Assembly (NCBI GenBank): GCA_031291725.1
Contig: JARLIM010000034.1
Coordinates: 160,638-224,637, forward strand
Length of the DNA stretch: 64,000 nucleotides
Origin: Acetobacteraceae bacterium
Lineage (GTDB): Bacteria; Pseudomonadota; Alphaproteobacteria; Acetobacterales; Acetobacteraceae
Direction: 5' to 3'
Part shown: positions 15,034 to 23,960 of the stretch, one piece after another
Layout of the letters: the number at the start of each line of letters is the position of its first letter
How positions within the stretch are numbered: position 1 is the first letter of the stretch
Translations under genes and position numbers: made by a program
Notes under the pieces: generated by a model
The model's input: the letters and a program-made list of their open reading frames with translations, nothing else
The model's database searches: none
Told to the model about the DNA's origin: nothing

Positions 15034-18000
15034 GCGGCTTTAACCTCTCTGCCTGGGCGCTGCGGCACAGATCGCTCACGCTGTTCGCCATGATCGCCAT
15101 CGCGGCGGCGGGCGCGATGTCCTATTTTCAGCTTGGCCGCGCGGAAGATCCGATTTTCACCATCAAGCAGATGGTCGTCGTCGTCGATTGGCCCGGTGCC
15201 GCGTCGGAGGAGATGGCGCGGCAGGTGGTCGATCCCATCGAGCGCAAGCTGGAGGAATTGGCGCATCTGGATAAGCTGGACAGCCAAACCCAGCCCGGAC
15301 ACGCCGTCATCACCGTCAGCTTGCGTGACGACACCCAACCCGCCGATGTGCAGAAGCTGTGGTATCAGGTGCGCAAGAAGATCGCCGACCTTGCCCCAGC
15401 ACTGCCGCCCGGCATTCAGGGGCCGTATTTCAACGACGAATTCGGCGACACGTTTTCCATTGTCTACGCGCTGACCGGCGACGGGTTTTCGCTGCCGGAG
15501 TTGAAGCATGTGGCCGAGGATATTCGCGAGCAACTGCTGAGCGTGCCGAAAATCGGCAAGATCGCGCTCTACGGCACGCAGGATGAGCGGATCGCCATTG
15601 AGGTTTCGGTGCGCAAGCTGGCCGAACTCGGGCTGTCGCTGTCCGATGTCTATGCGGTGATTCAGAAAGAGAACGCGATTGCCGATTCCGGCTTCGTCGA
15701 TGCCGCACATGACCGTATTCGCGTGCGCACCCGCCCGGATGTGGACGGGGTGCGGGCGCTGGCGGCGTTGCCGATTCCGGTGCATGGTCATTTGCTGCGC
15801 CTGGGCGATTTCGCCACCATCCGCCGCACCACCATCGACCCGCCGGAATCGACGATGCGGGTGGATGGCAAGCCCGCGCTGGGGATCGGCGTTTCGATGG
15901 CCGATGGCGGCAATATTCTCGATCTTGGCCGCAATCTGGCGCAGCGCGTGGATGAGATTGCCCCCAGCCTGCCGGTGGGCGTGCAGATGATGCGGATCAA
16001 CGATCAATCGGCCGTGGTGGCTGCCGACATCGATGATTTCCAGGAGAGCTTCCTGGAGGCGTTGGCCATTGTGCTGGCGGTCAGCTTCGTCTCGCTCGGC
16101 TGGCGCACCGGCATCGTGGTGGCGATCTCGGTGCCGCTGGTGCTGGCGGGGGTGTTCGTGGGTATGAAAATCCTCGGCATCGATCTGCAACGCATCTCGC
16201 TGGGTGCCATGGTGGTGGCGCTTGGCCTGCTGGTCGATGACGCCATCATCGCGGTGGAGACGATGACGGTGAAGCTTGAACAGGGCTGGGACCGCTTCCG
16301 CGCCGGCAGCTTCGCCTATACCTCCACCGCCTTCCCGATGCTCACCGGCACGCTGGTCACGGCGGCGGGCTATCTGCCGATCGGCCTCGCCCAATCCAGC
16401 ACCGGCGAATACACGCGCGACATCTTCCGCGTCGTGGGCCTGGCATTGGTGCTGAGCTGGTGCGTGGCGGTGTTGTTCGTGCCCTATCTGGGGGCGGCGT
16501 TGCTGCCGGAGCCGACGCATCATGTGGGCGAGGCGGAGGCGGAGAGCGCTATGTATCGCACGCCGCTGTATCGCCGCTTCCGGGCGGTGGTGGTGTGGTG
16601 CGTGCAGCGTCGTTTCGTGGTGATCGGGGTGACGGTGGCCGTCTTCGCGTTGGCGGTGGTGGGGTTCACCCAGGTGCCCAACCAGTTCTTTCCGGCTTCG
16701 GACCGGCTGGAAATCCTGATCGATGTGCGCCTGCCGGAAGGGGCGAGCTTTGCCGGCACCAGCGAGGCGGTGGCGGGGTTGGAGGCGATGTTGCAGGGCG
16801 ATCCGGGCATTGTCTCCTCGGTGGCCTATACCGGCACCGGCACGCCGCGCTTCTTCCTGGCCTTCGCGCCGGAATTGGATCAGCCGAATTACGCCCAGTT
16901 CGTGATCAATACGCGCAGCATCAAGGACCGCGAAAGGCTGCTGGCCACGTTGAATGCGGCGATTGATCGAGGTGTCAGCGGTCCGTTCGCCGATGTGCGG
17001 CTGCGCGCCTCGCGGCTGGAGCTGGGGCCGCCGGTGGGCTATCCGGTGCAGTTCCGCCTGATGGGGCCGGACCCGATGGTGTTGCGCCAGATCGGGCTAG
17101 AGGTGCAGGCGGCGATGCGCACGGCGCCCGATCTGCGCAATGTCTCGGCGTCGTGGGGGGAGCTTGGCAAGCGGGTGACGGTGCAGGTGGATCAGGACAA
17201 GGCGCGATTGCTTGGCGTGGCGTCGTCTGACATCGCAACCGTGCTCGCCACCATCCAGCAAGGCAGCACCATCACCGCGTATCGCGAGGGCACGGATCTG
17301 ATCCCGGTGATCGGTCGGGCGGTGGAGTCCGAGCGATCCGATATCGCCGCCTTGGCTGACGTGCCGGTGCCGGTGGCCAATGGCGGCACGGTGCCGTTGG
17401 GGCAGATCGCGCAATTCTCCTGGGGGCTGGAGCAGCCGGTGGTCTATCGCCGCAACCGCATGCCGGTGATCGTGCTGCGCGGCGACACCCGGCCCGGCAT
17501 TCAGGCTCCCGTGGCCACCGCCGAAGTGCTGCCCAGGCTTGTACCGATCCGGGCACATCTGCCGCCTGGATATCGGCTCGAAGTGGCCGGCGCGGTGGAG
17601 GAGAGTGCGAAGGGGCAGGAGAGTGTGAACATGCAAATGCCGATCATGGTGTTCGTCATGCTCACCTTATTGATGATTCAATTGCAGTCCTTCAGCCGGA
17701 TGGCGATGGTGCTGCTGACCGCGCCCTTGGGGCTGATCGGGGTGAGTGCCGCCTTGCTGCTGACCGGCGCACCGTTCGGCTTCGTGGCGATGCTGGGCTT
17801 CATCGCATTGGCGGGCATCATCATGCGCAACTCGGTGATCCTGGTCGATCAGATCGAGCAGGATTTGGCGGCAGGGCATAGCCAGTTCGACTCCATCGTG
17901 GAGGCGACGGTGCGCCGGGCGCGGCCGATTGCGCTGACGGCGGCGGCGGCGATTCTGGCGTTGGTGCCGCTGACGTTCTCGGTGTTCTGGGGGCCGATGG

Positions 18001-18107
18001 CGATTGCCATCATGGGCGGACTTATTTCGGCGACACTTCTAACCCTGTGTTTCGTGCCCGCACTCTATGCCGCCTGGTCACGTGTGCCGCGCCGGGCTGG
18101 GGCATGA
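15030..18107 (+). CDS. RND efflux transporter, inner-membrane pump subunit
   Basis: The 1025-residue product matches the length and duplicated layout of the AcrB/HAE-RND superfamily: TM1 near residues 13-35, a large periplasmic domain, TM2-6, a second periplasmic domain (about 560-850) and TM8-12. Helix 4 contains the proton-relay aspartates in LGLLVDDAIIAVETM, and LGRAEDPIF after TM1 is typical of the family. Trimers expel drugs, dyes or organic compounds using the proton gradient. It is coupled to the adaptor gene and under probable TetR control. Substrates cannot be deduced. Confidence 0.93.
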   Translation: MSGFNLSAWALRHRSLTLFAMIAIAAAGAMSYFQLGRAEDPIFTIKQMVVVVDWPGAASEEMARQVVDPIERKLEELAHLDKLDSQTQPGHAVITVSLRDDTQPADVQKLWYQVRKKIADLAPALPPGIQGPYFNDEFGDTFSIVYALTGDGFSLPELKHVAEDIREQLLSVPKIGKIALYGTQDERIAIEVSVRKLAELGLSLSDVYAVIQKENAIADSGFVDAAHDRIRVRTRPDVDGVRALAALPIPVHGHLLRLGDFATIRRTTIDPPESTMRVDGKPALGIGVSMADGGNILDLGRNLAQRVDEIAPSLPVGVQMMRINDQSAVVAADIDDFQESFLEALAIVLAVSFVSLGWRTGIVVAISVPLVLAGVFVGMKILGIDLQRISLGAMVVALGLLVDDAIIAVETMTVKLEQGWDRFRAGSFAYTSTAFPMLTGTLVTAAGYLPIGLAQSSTGEYTRDIFRVVGLALVLSWCVAVLFVPYLGAALLPEPTHHVGEAEAESAMYRTPLYRRFRAVVVWCVQRRFVVIGVTVAVFALAVVGFTQVPNQFFPASDRLEILIDVRLPEGASFAGTSEAVAGLEAMLQGDPGIVSSVAYTGTGTPRFFLAFAPELDQPNYAQFVINTRSIKDRERLLATLNAAIDRGVSGPFADVRLRASRLELGPPVGYPVQFRLMGPDPMVLRQIGLEVQAAMRTAPDLRNVSASWGELGKRVTVQVDQDKARLLGVASSDIATVLATIQQGSTITAYREGTDLIPVIGRAVESERSDIAALADVPVPVANGGTVPLGQIAQFSWGLEQPVVYRRNRMPVIVLRGDTRPGIQAPVATAEVLPRLVPIRAHLPPGYRLEVAGAVEESAKGQESVNMQMPIMVFVMLTLLMIQLQSFSRMAMVLLTAPLGLIGVSAALLLTGAPFGFVAMLGFIALAGIIMRNSVILVDQIEQDLAAGHSQFDSIVEATVRRARPIALTAAAAILALVPLTFSVFWGPMAIAIMGGLISATLLTLCFVPALYAAWSRVPRRAGA

Positions 18108-18169
18108 CGGGCGGGCCGTGCGGCTGTAAAGATGGGCGAAATTCCGGTGTCCAGGGGAGAGTCGAAACA

Positions 18170-18601
18170 ATGACCGAATCGCAGAATCGTCGCCCAGAAT
18201 TTCAGGGCGATTTATTTGAAGCCGGACGCGCCGTGCGCAGTGCGGTGATGGGCGAATCCTATGTTGCGCGGGCGCTGGGCAATGCCGATGCGTTGGCCGC
18301 GCCGCTGCAAGCCCTGGTCACCGAAGCTGCCTGGGGCATGGTGTGGACGCGCGACGGGCTGGCATTGCGGGAGCGTTCGATCGCAACGGTGGCCATGTTG
18401 GCAGCCCTGGGGCGTGAAGAAGAACTGCACGGACATCTGCGCGGCGCGCGTAACAATGGGCTGACAGCAGAAGAACTGCGGGAAATTGTGCTGCAGGTCT
18501 GCATTTACGCTGGTTTTCCGGCGGGGCTGGCTGCGTTTCGGGTGCTTGGCAACGTCCTGTCGGCCGAAGATGCCATTGATTCTCATGCGGTTGAGAACTG
18601 A
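18170..18601 (+). CDS. Carboxymuconolactone decarboxylase family protein
   Basis: The 143-residue product has the CMD fold pattern: a conserved RERSIATVAMLAALGREEEL followed by HLRGARNNGLTAEELREIVL and the hydrophobic VCIYAGFPAGLAAFRV. That spacing matches gamma-carboxymuconolactone decarboxylase (PcaC)-like proteins, but no other beta-ketoadipate genes are nearby and the AhpD CxxC motif is absent, so the reaction is unknown. ATG 18170 has an upstream CAGGGGAGAG. It is 62 bases after the RND pump and may be cotranscribed with it. Confidence 0.8.
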   Translation: MTESQNRRPEFQGDLFEAGRAVRSAVMGESYVARALGNADALAAPLQALVTEAAWGMVWTRDGLALRERSIATVAMLAALGREEELHGHLRGARNNGLTAEELREIVLQVCIYAGFPAGLAAFRVLGNVLSAEDAIDSHAVEN

Positions 18602-18741
18602 TTCTGATACGTGGACAAGAATTCTGTCCTCCGTTTGTACAAGGATGTCGTGAAAATTAACGATATTGCTAACAAGCTCTTCCCAAACCCGTGCCAAACC
18701 GTTATACGGTGGTGTAACAGATTTTTGTCGCGGAGAGAGTT
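18602..18741 (+). promoter_or_regulatory. Promoter region of the first PEP-CTERM gene
   Basis: This 140-base gap is visibly richer in A/T than its neighbours and holds several short symmetric elements: ACCGT-TAT-ACGGT at 18698-18710, TTGTACAA at 18635-18642, and GGACA-N7-TGTCC at 18613-18629. The first lies about 30 bases before the start codon, where a promoter core or operator is expected. CGGAGAGAG just before ATG 18742 is the ribosome site. No specific regulator can be named. Confidence 0.35.
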
Positions 18742-19392
18742 ATGACTCGTATTTCCAAATTGCTCGGTGTGACGTCGCTTGTCGCGGCCGGCCTCGTTGG
18801 TTCGGCCAACGCCACCCCGATCAATTTCACGATCACGACCTATATGATCGGTGCGGTGAGCACGAATGGTTCGGGTGGCAACATCGTCACCGGTGCTTCC
18901 TCCGTGACGTTGCCGGCCGCCTCGACGCCATTCGGCGTGTTTGTCTCGGCGGTGTCCGGCCCGAGCGCATCCGTGGCCACGACGGCTGGTGCGACGGTGA
19001 CGGCGCCGGTGGTGTTCTCGAACTACACCTTGCCGATCGGTCCTTCGACCGGGCAGTCGATCACGCCGTTCACCGTCACGATCGGCACGATGGTGTTCAG
19101 CTTCAGCCAGCAGGTGAGCAACAACTATCAGTTCATCAGCTATAACCCGCTGACCAGCACCAGCGGCGTGCTGAAGGAAGATTTCACCGGCACTGTGCAG
19201 AGCGGCGCTGGTATCGTTGGTTCCACGGACAGCTTGAGCCTGCAGTGCCAGGATCCGAGCGGTTCTTCGACCTGCACCGTGCAGATCTTCGTGCCGTCGG
19301 CTGACCCGGTTCCGGAGCCGATCACCATGTCCGTGCTTGGCGCTGGCATCGCCGGCCTCGTGGTCGCACGTCGCCGTCGTCGCGCTGCCTGA
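18742..19392 (+). CDS. PEP-CTERM sorting-domain protein
   Basis: The 216-residue product has a Sec signal peptide (about residues 1-24, ending GSANA), a low-complexity Ser/Thr/Val-rich middle with no recognised domain, and a C-terminal sorting signal from about residue 190. That signal is VPEP, a hydrophobic helix (SVLGAGIAGLVV) and a basic RRRRR cluster. PEP-CTERM proteins are processed by exosortase and usually reach the cell surface or extracellular matrix. No exosortase gene is in the window. A strong intrinsic terminator follows at 19421-19446, so the gene is probably a single transcription unit. Confidence 0.88.
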   Translation: MTRISKLLGVTSLVAAGLVGSANATPINFTITTYMIGAVSTNGSGGNIVTGASSVTLPAASTPFGVFVSAVSGPSASVATTAGATVTAPVVFSNYTLPIGPSTGQSITPFTVTIGTMVFSFSQQVSNNYQFISYNPLTSTSGVLKEDFTGTVQSGAGIVGSTDSLSLQCQDPSGSSTCTVQIFVPSADPVPEPITMSVLGAGIAGLVVARRRRRAA

Positions 19393-19420
19393 TCTTTCGG
19401 GCAAAAAGATAACTCTCCAG

Positions 19421-19446
19421 AAAAGCGGCCTTCGGGCCGCTTTTTT
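19421..19446 (+). terminator. Intrinsic terminator after the PEP-CTERM gene
   Basis: Stem AAAAGCGGCC, loop TTCG, stem GGCCGCTTTT, continued by a T tract (TTTTTT from 19441). It begins 28 bases after the PEP-CTERM stop. The A tract on the left arm lets it act in both directions, although the facing aldehyde dehydrogenase gene ends 137 bases further on. Confidence 0.9.
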
Positions 19447-19479
19447 GTTGTCTGAGGCTGGGCAGGGTTGAGCCACCAT

Positions 19480-19575
19480 CCCCCCGTCATGGCGCGCGGA
19501 GCGCAGCCATCCATTGCGATGCAGCCAGATCAGCGATGGATTGCGGCACTGCGTGCCGCAATGACGGGTTGGGGG
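19480..19575. repeat. Palindromic intergenic repeat, copy 1
   Basis: A 96-base element bounded by CCCCCCGTCAT (19480-19490) and ATGACGGGTTGGGGG (19561-19575), in inverted orientation. Inside is a perfect hairpin TTGCGGCAC-TGC-GTGCCGCAA (19541-19561) and the core GCGCAGCCATCCATTG, which is shared in part with copy 2 at 22422-22475. It lies between two convergent genes. It looks like a REP/MITE-type dispersed element rather than a gene. Confidence 0.6.
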
Positions 19576-19582
19576 TGGGTGA

Positions 19583-21088
19583 TCAGGCGTAGTTCATCAT
19601 GATGGTTTTCTTGTGGGTGAAATGCTCCAGCATGCTCTCCAGGCTGGCTTCCTTGCCCAGCCCGGAGCTTTTCACGCCGCCATAGGACAGATTGGCCTGC
19701 ACAACCAGGTTCTGGTTGATCTGCACCAGACCGGCTTCCAGGCGATGGGCGAATTCCAGACCGATCTTGAGGTTGTTCGTCCAGACGCTGGCCGCCAGCC
19801 CGTATTCGCTGTCATTGGCCGCCGCCAGCACGGCATCGGCCGAATCGAACGGGAAGATGCAGGTGACGGGGCCAAAGATTTCTTCCGTCACCAGCCGCGA
19901 CTCCGGCGGCAGGTTGGTGAAGATGTGCGGCTGGATGAACTTGCCCGCCGCCAAGGCCGGATCGCTCGGCATCGCGGAGCAGGCGCGCCCGGTGGCCCCA
20001 GCGGTGGCGAGTCCCTCGGCGATGAAGCCCTTCACACGCGCCATCTGATCGTCGGAAATGATGGTGCCGATGTCGGTGGCCTCATCCAGCGGATCGCCCA
20101 TCACCATCGCATCCACCTTGTCGGCCATCGCGGCGACGAAGCGGTCGTAGATCGGACGTTCGACATAGATGCGGCTGGCCGCCGTGCAGCTTTGGCCCTG
20201 ACGGGTGAAGCGCATCGAGGTGAGGGCACCGGCGACGGTCTTGTCGAAATCGCAATCGGCAAAGACGATCATCGGCGATTTGCCGCCGAGTTCGAGCGTG
20301 ACGGGGATCAATTTCTCCGCCGCCGCCTTGGCCACGATCCGGCCCACCGGAACCGAGCCGGTGAAGGTGAGCTTGCGCACCAGCGGATGTTCCACCAGCG
20401 GTGCGCCGCATTCCGGGCCGAAGCCGGAGAGGATGTTGAAACAGCCCGGCGGCAGCACACGGTTGATCAATTCGCAGATGCGCAGCACGGTCAGCGGGGC
20501 TTCTTCGGCCGATTTCACCACGACCGTGTTGCCCGCGACCAGAGCCGGAGCGATCTTGAGCGTCATCAGCAGCAGCGGCACGTTCCAGGGGATGATGGCA
20601 CCCACCACGCCGAGCGGCTCACGCACGGTGACGGAGAGCACGTTGGGGGCGAAGGGGACGCTTTCGCCTTTGATCTCGCTGCCCAGGCCGCCGAAGAATT
20701 CCAGGATATCGGCCACCGAATTGGCTTCCACCCGGCTTTCGGTGCGCAGCGCCTTGCCGGTTTCCAGCGCGATCAGCCGGGCGATTTCCTCCACATGGGT
20801 GCGAATCAGGGCGGCGCATTGCGACACCATTTGACCGCGCTTGCGCGAGGACAGCTTGGCCCATTCCTTCTGCGCCCTATTGGCGTCGCGCACGGCCACG
20901 TCCACATCGCTCGCATCGCCTTCCGCCGCGCGGGCGATCTCAATGCCGGTGGCGGGATTGACGACGGCAAAGGTGCCGCCGGAGGTGGCCGGCACAAATT
21001 CGCCGCCGATCAGATGAACGCCGGACAGCGCACGGGCGAGCGTCTTTTCGTCAAGAGTGGGTTCCTGCGGGGTCAGGGTTTTCAGCAT
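19583..21088 (-). CDS. NAD(P)-dependent aldehyde dehydrogenase
   Basis: The 501-residue product has all catalytic landmarks of the ALDH superfamily: Asn169 in IIPWNVP, the LELGGKSP motif with Glu266, and the nucleophile Cys301 in RQGQSCTAAS. TFTGSVPVGR is the cofactor-binding loop. It oxidises an aldehyde to the acid. It is divergent from a CaiB/BaiF CoA-transferase gene with 81 bases between the starts, so a shared regulatory region and a joint pathway (aldehyde to acid to CoA ester) are plausible. Substrate not determinable. Confidence 0.92.
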   Translation of the reverse strand: MLKTLTPQEPTLDEKTLARALSGVHLIGGEFVPATSGGTFAVVNPATGIEIARAAEGDASDVDVAVRDANRAQKEWAKLSSRKRGQMVSQCAALIRTHVEEIARLIALETGKALRTESRVEANSVADILEFFGGLGSEIKGESVPFAPNVLSVTVREPLGVVGAIIPWNVPLLLMTLKIAPALVAGNTVVVKSAEEAPLTVLRICELINRVLPPGCFNILSGFGPECGAPLVEHPLVRKLTFTGSVPVGRIVAKAAAEKLIPVTLELGGKSPMIVFADCDFDKTVAGALTSMRFTRQGQSCTAASRIYVERPIYDRFVAAMADKVDAMVMGDPLDEATDIGTIISDDQMARVKGFIAEGLATAGATGRACSAMPSDPALAAGKFIQPHIFTNLPPESRLVTEEIFGPVTCIFPFDSADAVLAAANDSEYGLAASVWTNNLKIGLEFAHRLEAGLVQINQNLVVQANLSYGGVKSSGLGKEASLESMLEHFTHKKTIMMNYA

Positions 21089-21169
21089 GGGGGGTTTCCT
21101 CTTTGGACTGCTGTCTTATAGACAATTCACCACGGAAGACGAACCCCACCAAGCAATAGGAAACACCAA

Positions 21170-22387
21170 ATGGCTCAGCCCCGCCCGACCGGCCCGCTTG
21201 CAGGATTGCGCGTGCTCGATCTCACCCGTGTTCTTGCCGGGCCGACCTGCACGCAGATGTTGGGCGATCTGGGCGCGGAAGTGATCAAGATCGAAAAGCC
21301 CGGTGCCGGTGACGACACGCGCGGTTTCGCGCCGCCCTTCATGCCGGGCACGCGGGAGAGCGCCTATTTCACCGGGGCCAACCGCAACAAACGCTCGGTG
21401 ACGGTGGATATCGCCCAGCCGGAAGGGCAGGCGTTGATCAAGCAGCTTCTCGCCTCCTGCGACATCCTGGCCGAAAATTTCAAGGTTGGCGCATTGGCCA
21501 AATACGGCCTGGGTTATGAGCAGGTACATGCCGAATTCCCCAATGTGATCTATTGCTCGATCACCGGCTTCGGTCAAACCGGCCCCTATGCGCCGCGTCC
21601 GGGTTACGATTCGCTGGTGCAGGCAATGGGCGGTGTGATGAGCCTGACGGGTGAGCCGGACGGATTGCCGCAGAAAGTGGGTATTCCGGTGGCCGATCTG
21701 TTCGCCGGCCTCTATGGCTGCATCGGCATTCTGGCGGCTTTGCGCCATCGCGATCTGACCGGCATCGGCCAACAGGTCGATATCGGCATGCTCGATACGC
21801 ATGTGGCGTGGCTGGGCAATCAGGGCATGAACTACCTCGCCACCGGCGAGAACCCGCCGCGCTTGGGCAATCAGCATCCCAATATCGTGCCGTATCAGGT
21901 CTTCCCGACCAAAGATGGCTATATGGTGCTCTCTGTTGGCAACGATCCCACCTTCGCCCGCTTCTGCCAGAACACCGGCCTGGAGCATCTGCTGACCGAT
22001 GAGCGTTTCGCCACCAATGGCGCCCGCGTGGCCAATCGTCAGCTGGTCACCGACACGCTGACGCCGGTGATGAGGACGCGCACCACCACGGAATGGGTGG
22101 ATATGCTCGAAGCGCTGAAAATCGGCTGTGGCCCGATCAACACGCTGGAACAGGTCTTCGCCGACCCGCAAGTGCAGGCCCGCGGCGTGGTGGTGGAAAT
22201 GCCGCGCGAGGGGGCAGAAGGCGGGATGGTCAAGGTGATCGCCAACCCGGTGCGCCTGTCGGAGACGCCCGCCAATTACCGCATTTCCCCGCCGACCTTG
22301 GGCGAGCACACCGATGAAGTGCTGGGTGATGTGCTCGGCCTGGACGCGGCAGCGATTGCCGGGCTGCGCGCGCGCGGGGTTGTGTAA
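21170..22387 (+). CDS. CaiB/BaiF (class III) CoA-transferase
   Basis: The 405-residue product, of usual family length, begins with the typical PLAGLRVLDLTRVLAGPTCT and LGDLGAEVIKIEKPG. The catalytic Asp is expected at residue 176 in KVGIPVADLFAG. Class III enzymes move CoA between carboxylic acids as interlocked dimers (formyl-CoA, carnitine, mesaconyl-CoA and bile-acid examples). Divergent from the aldehyde dehydrogenase. The acid it activates cannot be named from sequence. It is followed by a palindromic repeat at 22422-22475. Confidence 0.9.
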   Translation: MAQPRPTGPLAGLRVLDLTRVLAGPTCTQMLGDLGAEVIKIEKPGAGDDTRGFAPPFMPGTRESAYFTGANRNKRSVTVDIAQPEGQALIKQLLASCDILAENFKVGALAKYGLGYEQVHAEFPNVIYCSITGFGQTGPYAPRPGYDSLVQAMGGVMSLTGEPDGLPQKVGIPVADLFAGLYGCIGILAALRHRDLTGIGQQVDIGMLDTHVAWLGNQGMNYLATGENPPRLGNQHPNIVPYQVFPTKDGYMVLSVGNDPTFARFCQNTGLEHLLTDERFATNGARVANRQLVTDTLTPVMRTRTTTEWVDMLEALKIGCGPINTLEQVFADPQVQARGVVVEMPREGAEGGMVKVIANPVRLSETPANYRISPPTLGEHTDEVLGDVLGLDAAAIAGLRARGVV

Positions 22388-22421
22388 CCCCGACAGCCCG
22401 ACGGCTTGATCCGTTCCCCGT

Positions 22422-22475
22422 CATGACAGGCGCGGCGCAGCCATCCACCGTGGATGGCCGCGCTGCGCCTGTCAT
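22422..22475. repeat. Palindromic intergenic repeat, copy 2 (54 bases)
   Basis: Two 27-base arms (22422-22448 and 22450-22475 plus the central base) are reverse complements except at two positions, one of which is a G:T pair in RNA. The outer ends are CATGACAGGCGC and GCGCCTGTCATG; the centre is GCCATCCAC/GTGGATGG. It is preceded by CCCCGT, so its edge matches copies 1, 3 and 4. It lies 34 bases after the CoA-transferase stop and would fold into a very stable hairpin, so it may also end transcription. Confidence 0.7.
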
Positions 22476-22528
22476 GTCAGTATATTAACAAATCGGAACG
22501 AAATGGGCGCAATTCTACCGCGCGCCTG

Positions 22529-23110
22529 TCAGTTCCTGCAAAAACGCCGCTTGCGCACCGCAGTCAGCACACCCCGGGGCAGCGGAATCCGCCCCCAATC
22601 GATCTTCGGGCGAGGCTTGCGTATCCGAGGCTTCACCTCACGCGCAGGGCGCTCCGGCACCGGCTGCCCTGGCTGCAACACTGCGCGCTCAATCGCCAAC
22701 ATCCGGCACACCGGACGCAGAATACGTGCAGCCTGCGGTGTGGCTTTGAGCAACTCCACCATCTCGGGCTGTTCCAGAATATGCCGCAATTGGCAGCCAT
22801 ACCCCGCCGCCTGGTATGAGGCGGCCCGCACCAACCAGGCGAACCGCCCCGGCCAAATCCGCCGACCTGTCTTGCCAGCACGGCCGATGCCCGCATGCGC
22901 CCGAGGGCCGGGCACCTGCACGCGACCCGCCTGAAACCGTGCCACCAACCGCTCGAACGTCGCTGCGATGTCGCCCAGCCGCCGATACAGCAACAGCGCC
23001 AGAACATTGTTCAAAATCCCGCGCACCGTCCAACCGCCGATCTCACCGCGCAGCGCACGCAGCACCACCGGCAGACTCAGAAACGGAGAGGAGGGGGCGG
23101 ATGCGGTCAT
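22529..23110 (-). CDS. Uncharacterised 193-residue protein
   Basis: I do not recognise a named family with confidence. The protein is basic and has three visible parts: residues 1-60 with hydrophobic stretches (FLSLPVVLRALRG and NNVLALLLYRRLGDIAATFE), a middle with GRRIWPGRFAWLVRAASYQ and the helix QLRHILEQPEMVELLKATPQ, and a C-terminal tail rich in Pro/Arg/Lys ending DWGRIPLPRGVLTAVRKRR. It resembles, from memory only, lineage-restricted hypotheticals that occur in several copies in Acetobacteraceae genomes. No signal peptide is evident. The upstream 235 bases are AT-rich and hold the divergent promoters with the second PEP-CTERM gene. Confidence 0.6.
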   Translation of the reverse strand: MTASAPSSPFLSLPVVLRALRGEIGGWTVRGILNNVLALLLYRRLGDIAATFERLVARFQAGRVQVPGPRAHAGIGRAGKTGRRIWPGRFAWLVRAASYQAAGYGCQLRHILEQPEMVELLKATPQAARILRPVCRMLAIERAVLQPGQPVPERPAREVKPRIRKPRPKIDWGRIPLPRGVLTAVRKRRFCRN

Positions 23111-23345
23111 GCGATACTAACATCACGTTAGTTGGAATAACTCAAGAAAAATCGTATTGGCGCGAAACCGCCGGGCTGGGTCCACATCCCGCCCGACGGC
23201 ACGCATCTGCCGAGGGTTCACGCAGATCGCGCCTGCATAATTTTTAATATCGGAATATTTTGTAAAGAAAACGTTGTGCTGTGCGCGTCACGTTGCTACC
23301 CAGCATCGGAATGCAACCGGCCTGGGTCATCGAGGGGTTTGAGTC

Positions 23346-23915
23346 ATGAAGCGTCGCGGTGCAGCCTTTCTTTTAAGTGTCGTTGCTGCATCATCGCTGC
23401 TGTGCGTGCCAGCCAAGGCGGCCCTCGTGGATTTTTCATTGTCGGGCGTCACCGGCACGTTTGACATCCCGTTCAATATCGGCGGCGGTGTTCCCACGAC
23501 CTATAATGGTACGATGTCGATCAGCGGGTCGTTCGTCTTCAACACAACGACCGATCAGATATCGTCGATTTCACAGGATCTGTCTGTCTCCGAAAATACA
23601 ACAAATCTCGGTTTGCAGCCCAATGCTTCCCGCGCATATGGCGCAAGTGCTGCAAACGGAAACGCGCCCTATTCCTGGGTCATTCTCACGAATGCGCTTT
23701 TTGTCGGCATAAATTTTGCGGATGATCTCGCCCTGGGAACCACGGATGCCGTCACCGGCATGACGATCTATGACGGTTACGGCGTGGGATATGCCAGTTC
23801 CGTCACCGGAGCGGCCGTCCCATCCGGCGGCTCAGCCGTGCCGGAGCCTGCAAGCCTGATCCTGCTGGCATCTGCGGCAGCGATCGCGGGATGTGTGCGT
23901 CGTCGGGCAGGCTAA
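23346..23915 (+). CDS. PEP-CTERM sorting-domain protein
   Basis: The 189-residue product has a signal peptide (MKRRGAAFLLSVVAASSLL to PAKA, about residues 1-25), a Ser/Thr/Asn/Gly-rich beta-type middle without a recognisable domain, and a C-terminal PEP-CTERM signal from about residue 165. The signal is VPEP, the hydrophobic segment ASLILLASAAAIAGC and RRR. It shares the sorting signal but little else with the 18742 gene. The upstream region (23111-23345) is AT-rich compared with the rest of the window. It converges on the DMT transporter gene. Confidence 0.85.
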   Translation: MKRRGAAFLLSVVAASSLLCVPAKAALVDFSLSGVTGTFDIPFNIGGGVPTTYNGTMSISGSFVFNTTTDQISSISQDLSVSENTTNLGLQPNASRAYGASAANGNAPYSWVILTNALFVGINFADDLALGTTDAVTGMTIYDGYGVGYASSVTGAAVPSGGSAVPEPASLILLASAAAIAGCVRRRAG

Positions 23916-23927
23916 GGTCGCACGGTG

Positions 23928-23960
23928 CATGGTGGGATGGCACGCCATCCCCCATCATGC
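23928..23960. terminator. Hairpin between convergent genes, possible bidirectional terminator
   Basis: GGGATGG (23934-23940), loop CACG, CCATCCC (23945-23951), with extension of the stem by CATGGT on the left against the CATCATG on the right through a bulge. It begins 13 bases after the PEP-CTERM stop and covers the stop codon of the opposite DMT gene. There is no clear T tract, so termination is uncertain. Confidence 0.4.

Noticed and set aside
14907..16523. 538-codon minus-strand frame over the RND pump
   Set aside because: Antisense shadow; the plus strand encodes the pump, including its DD relay motif.
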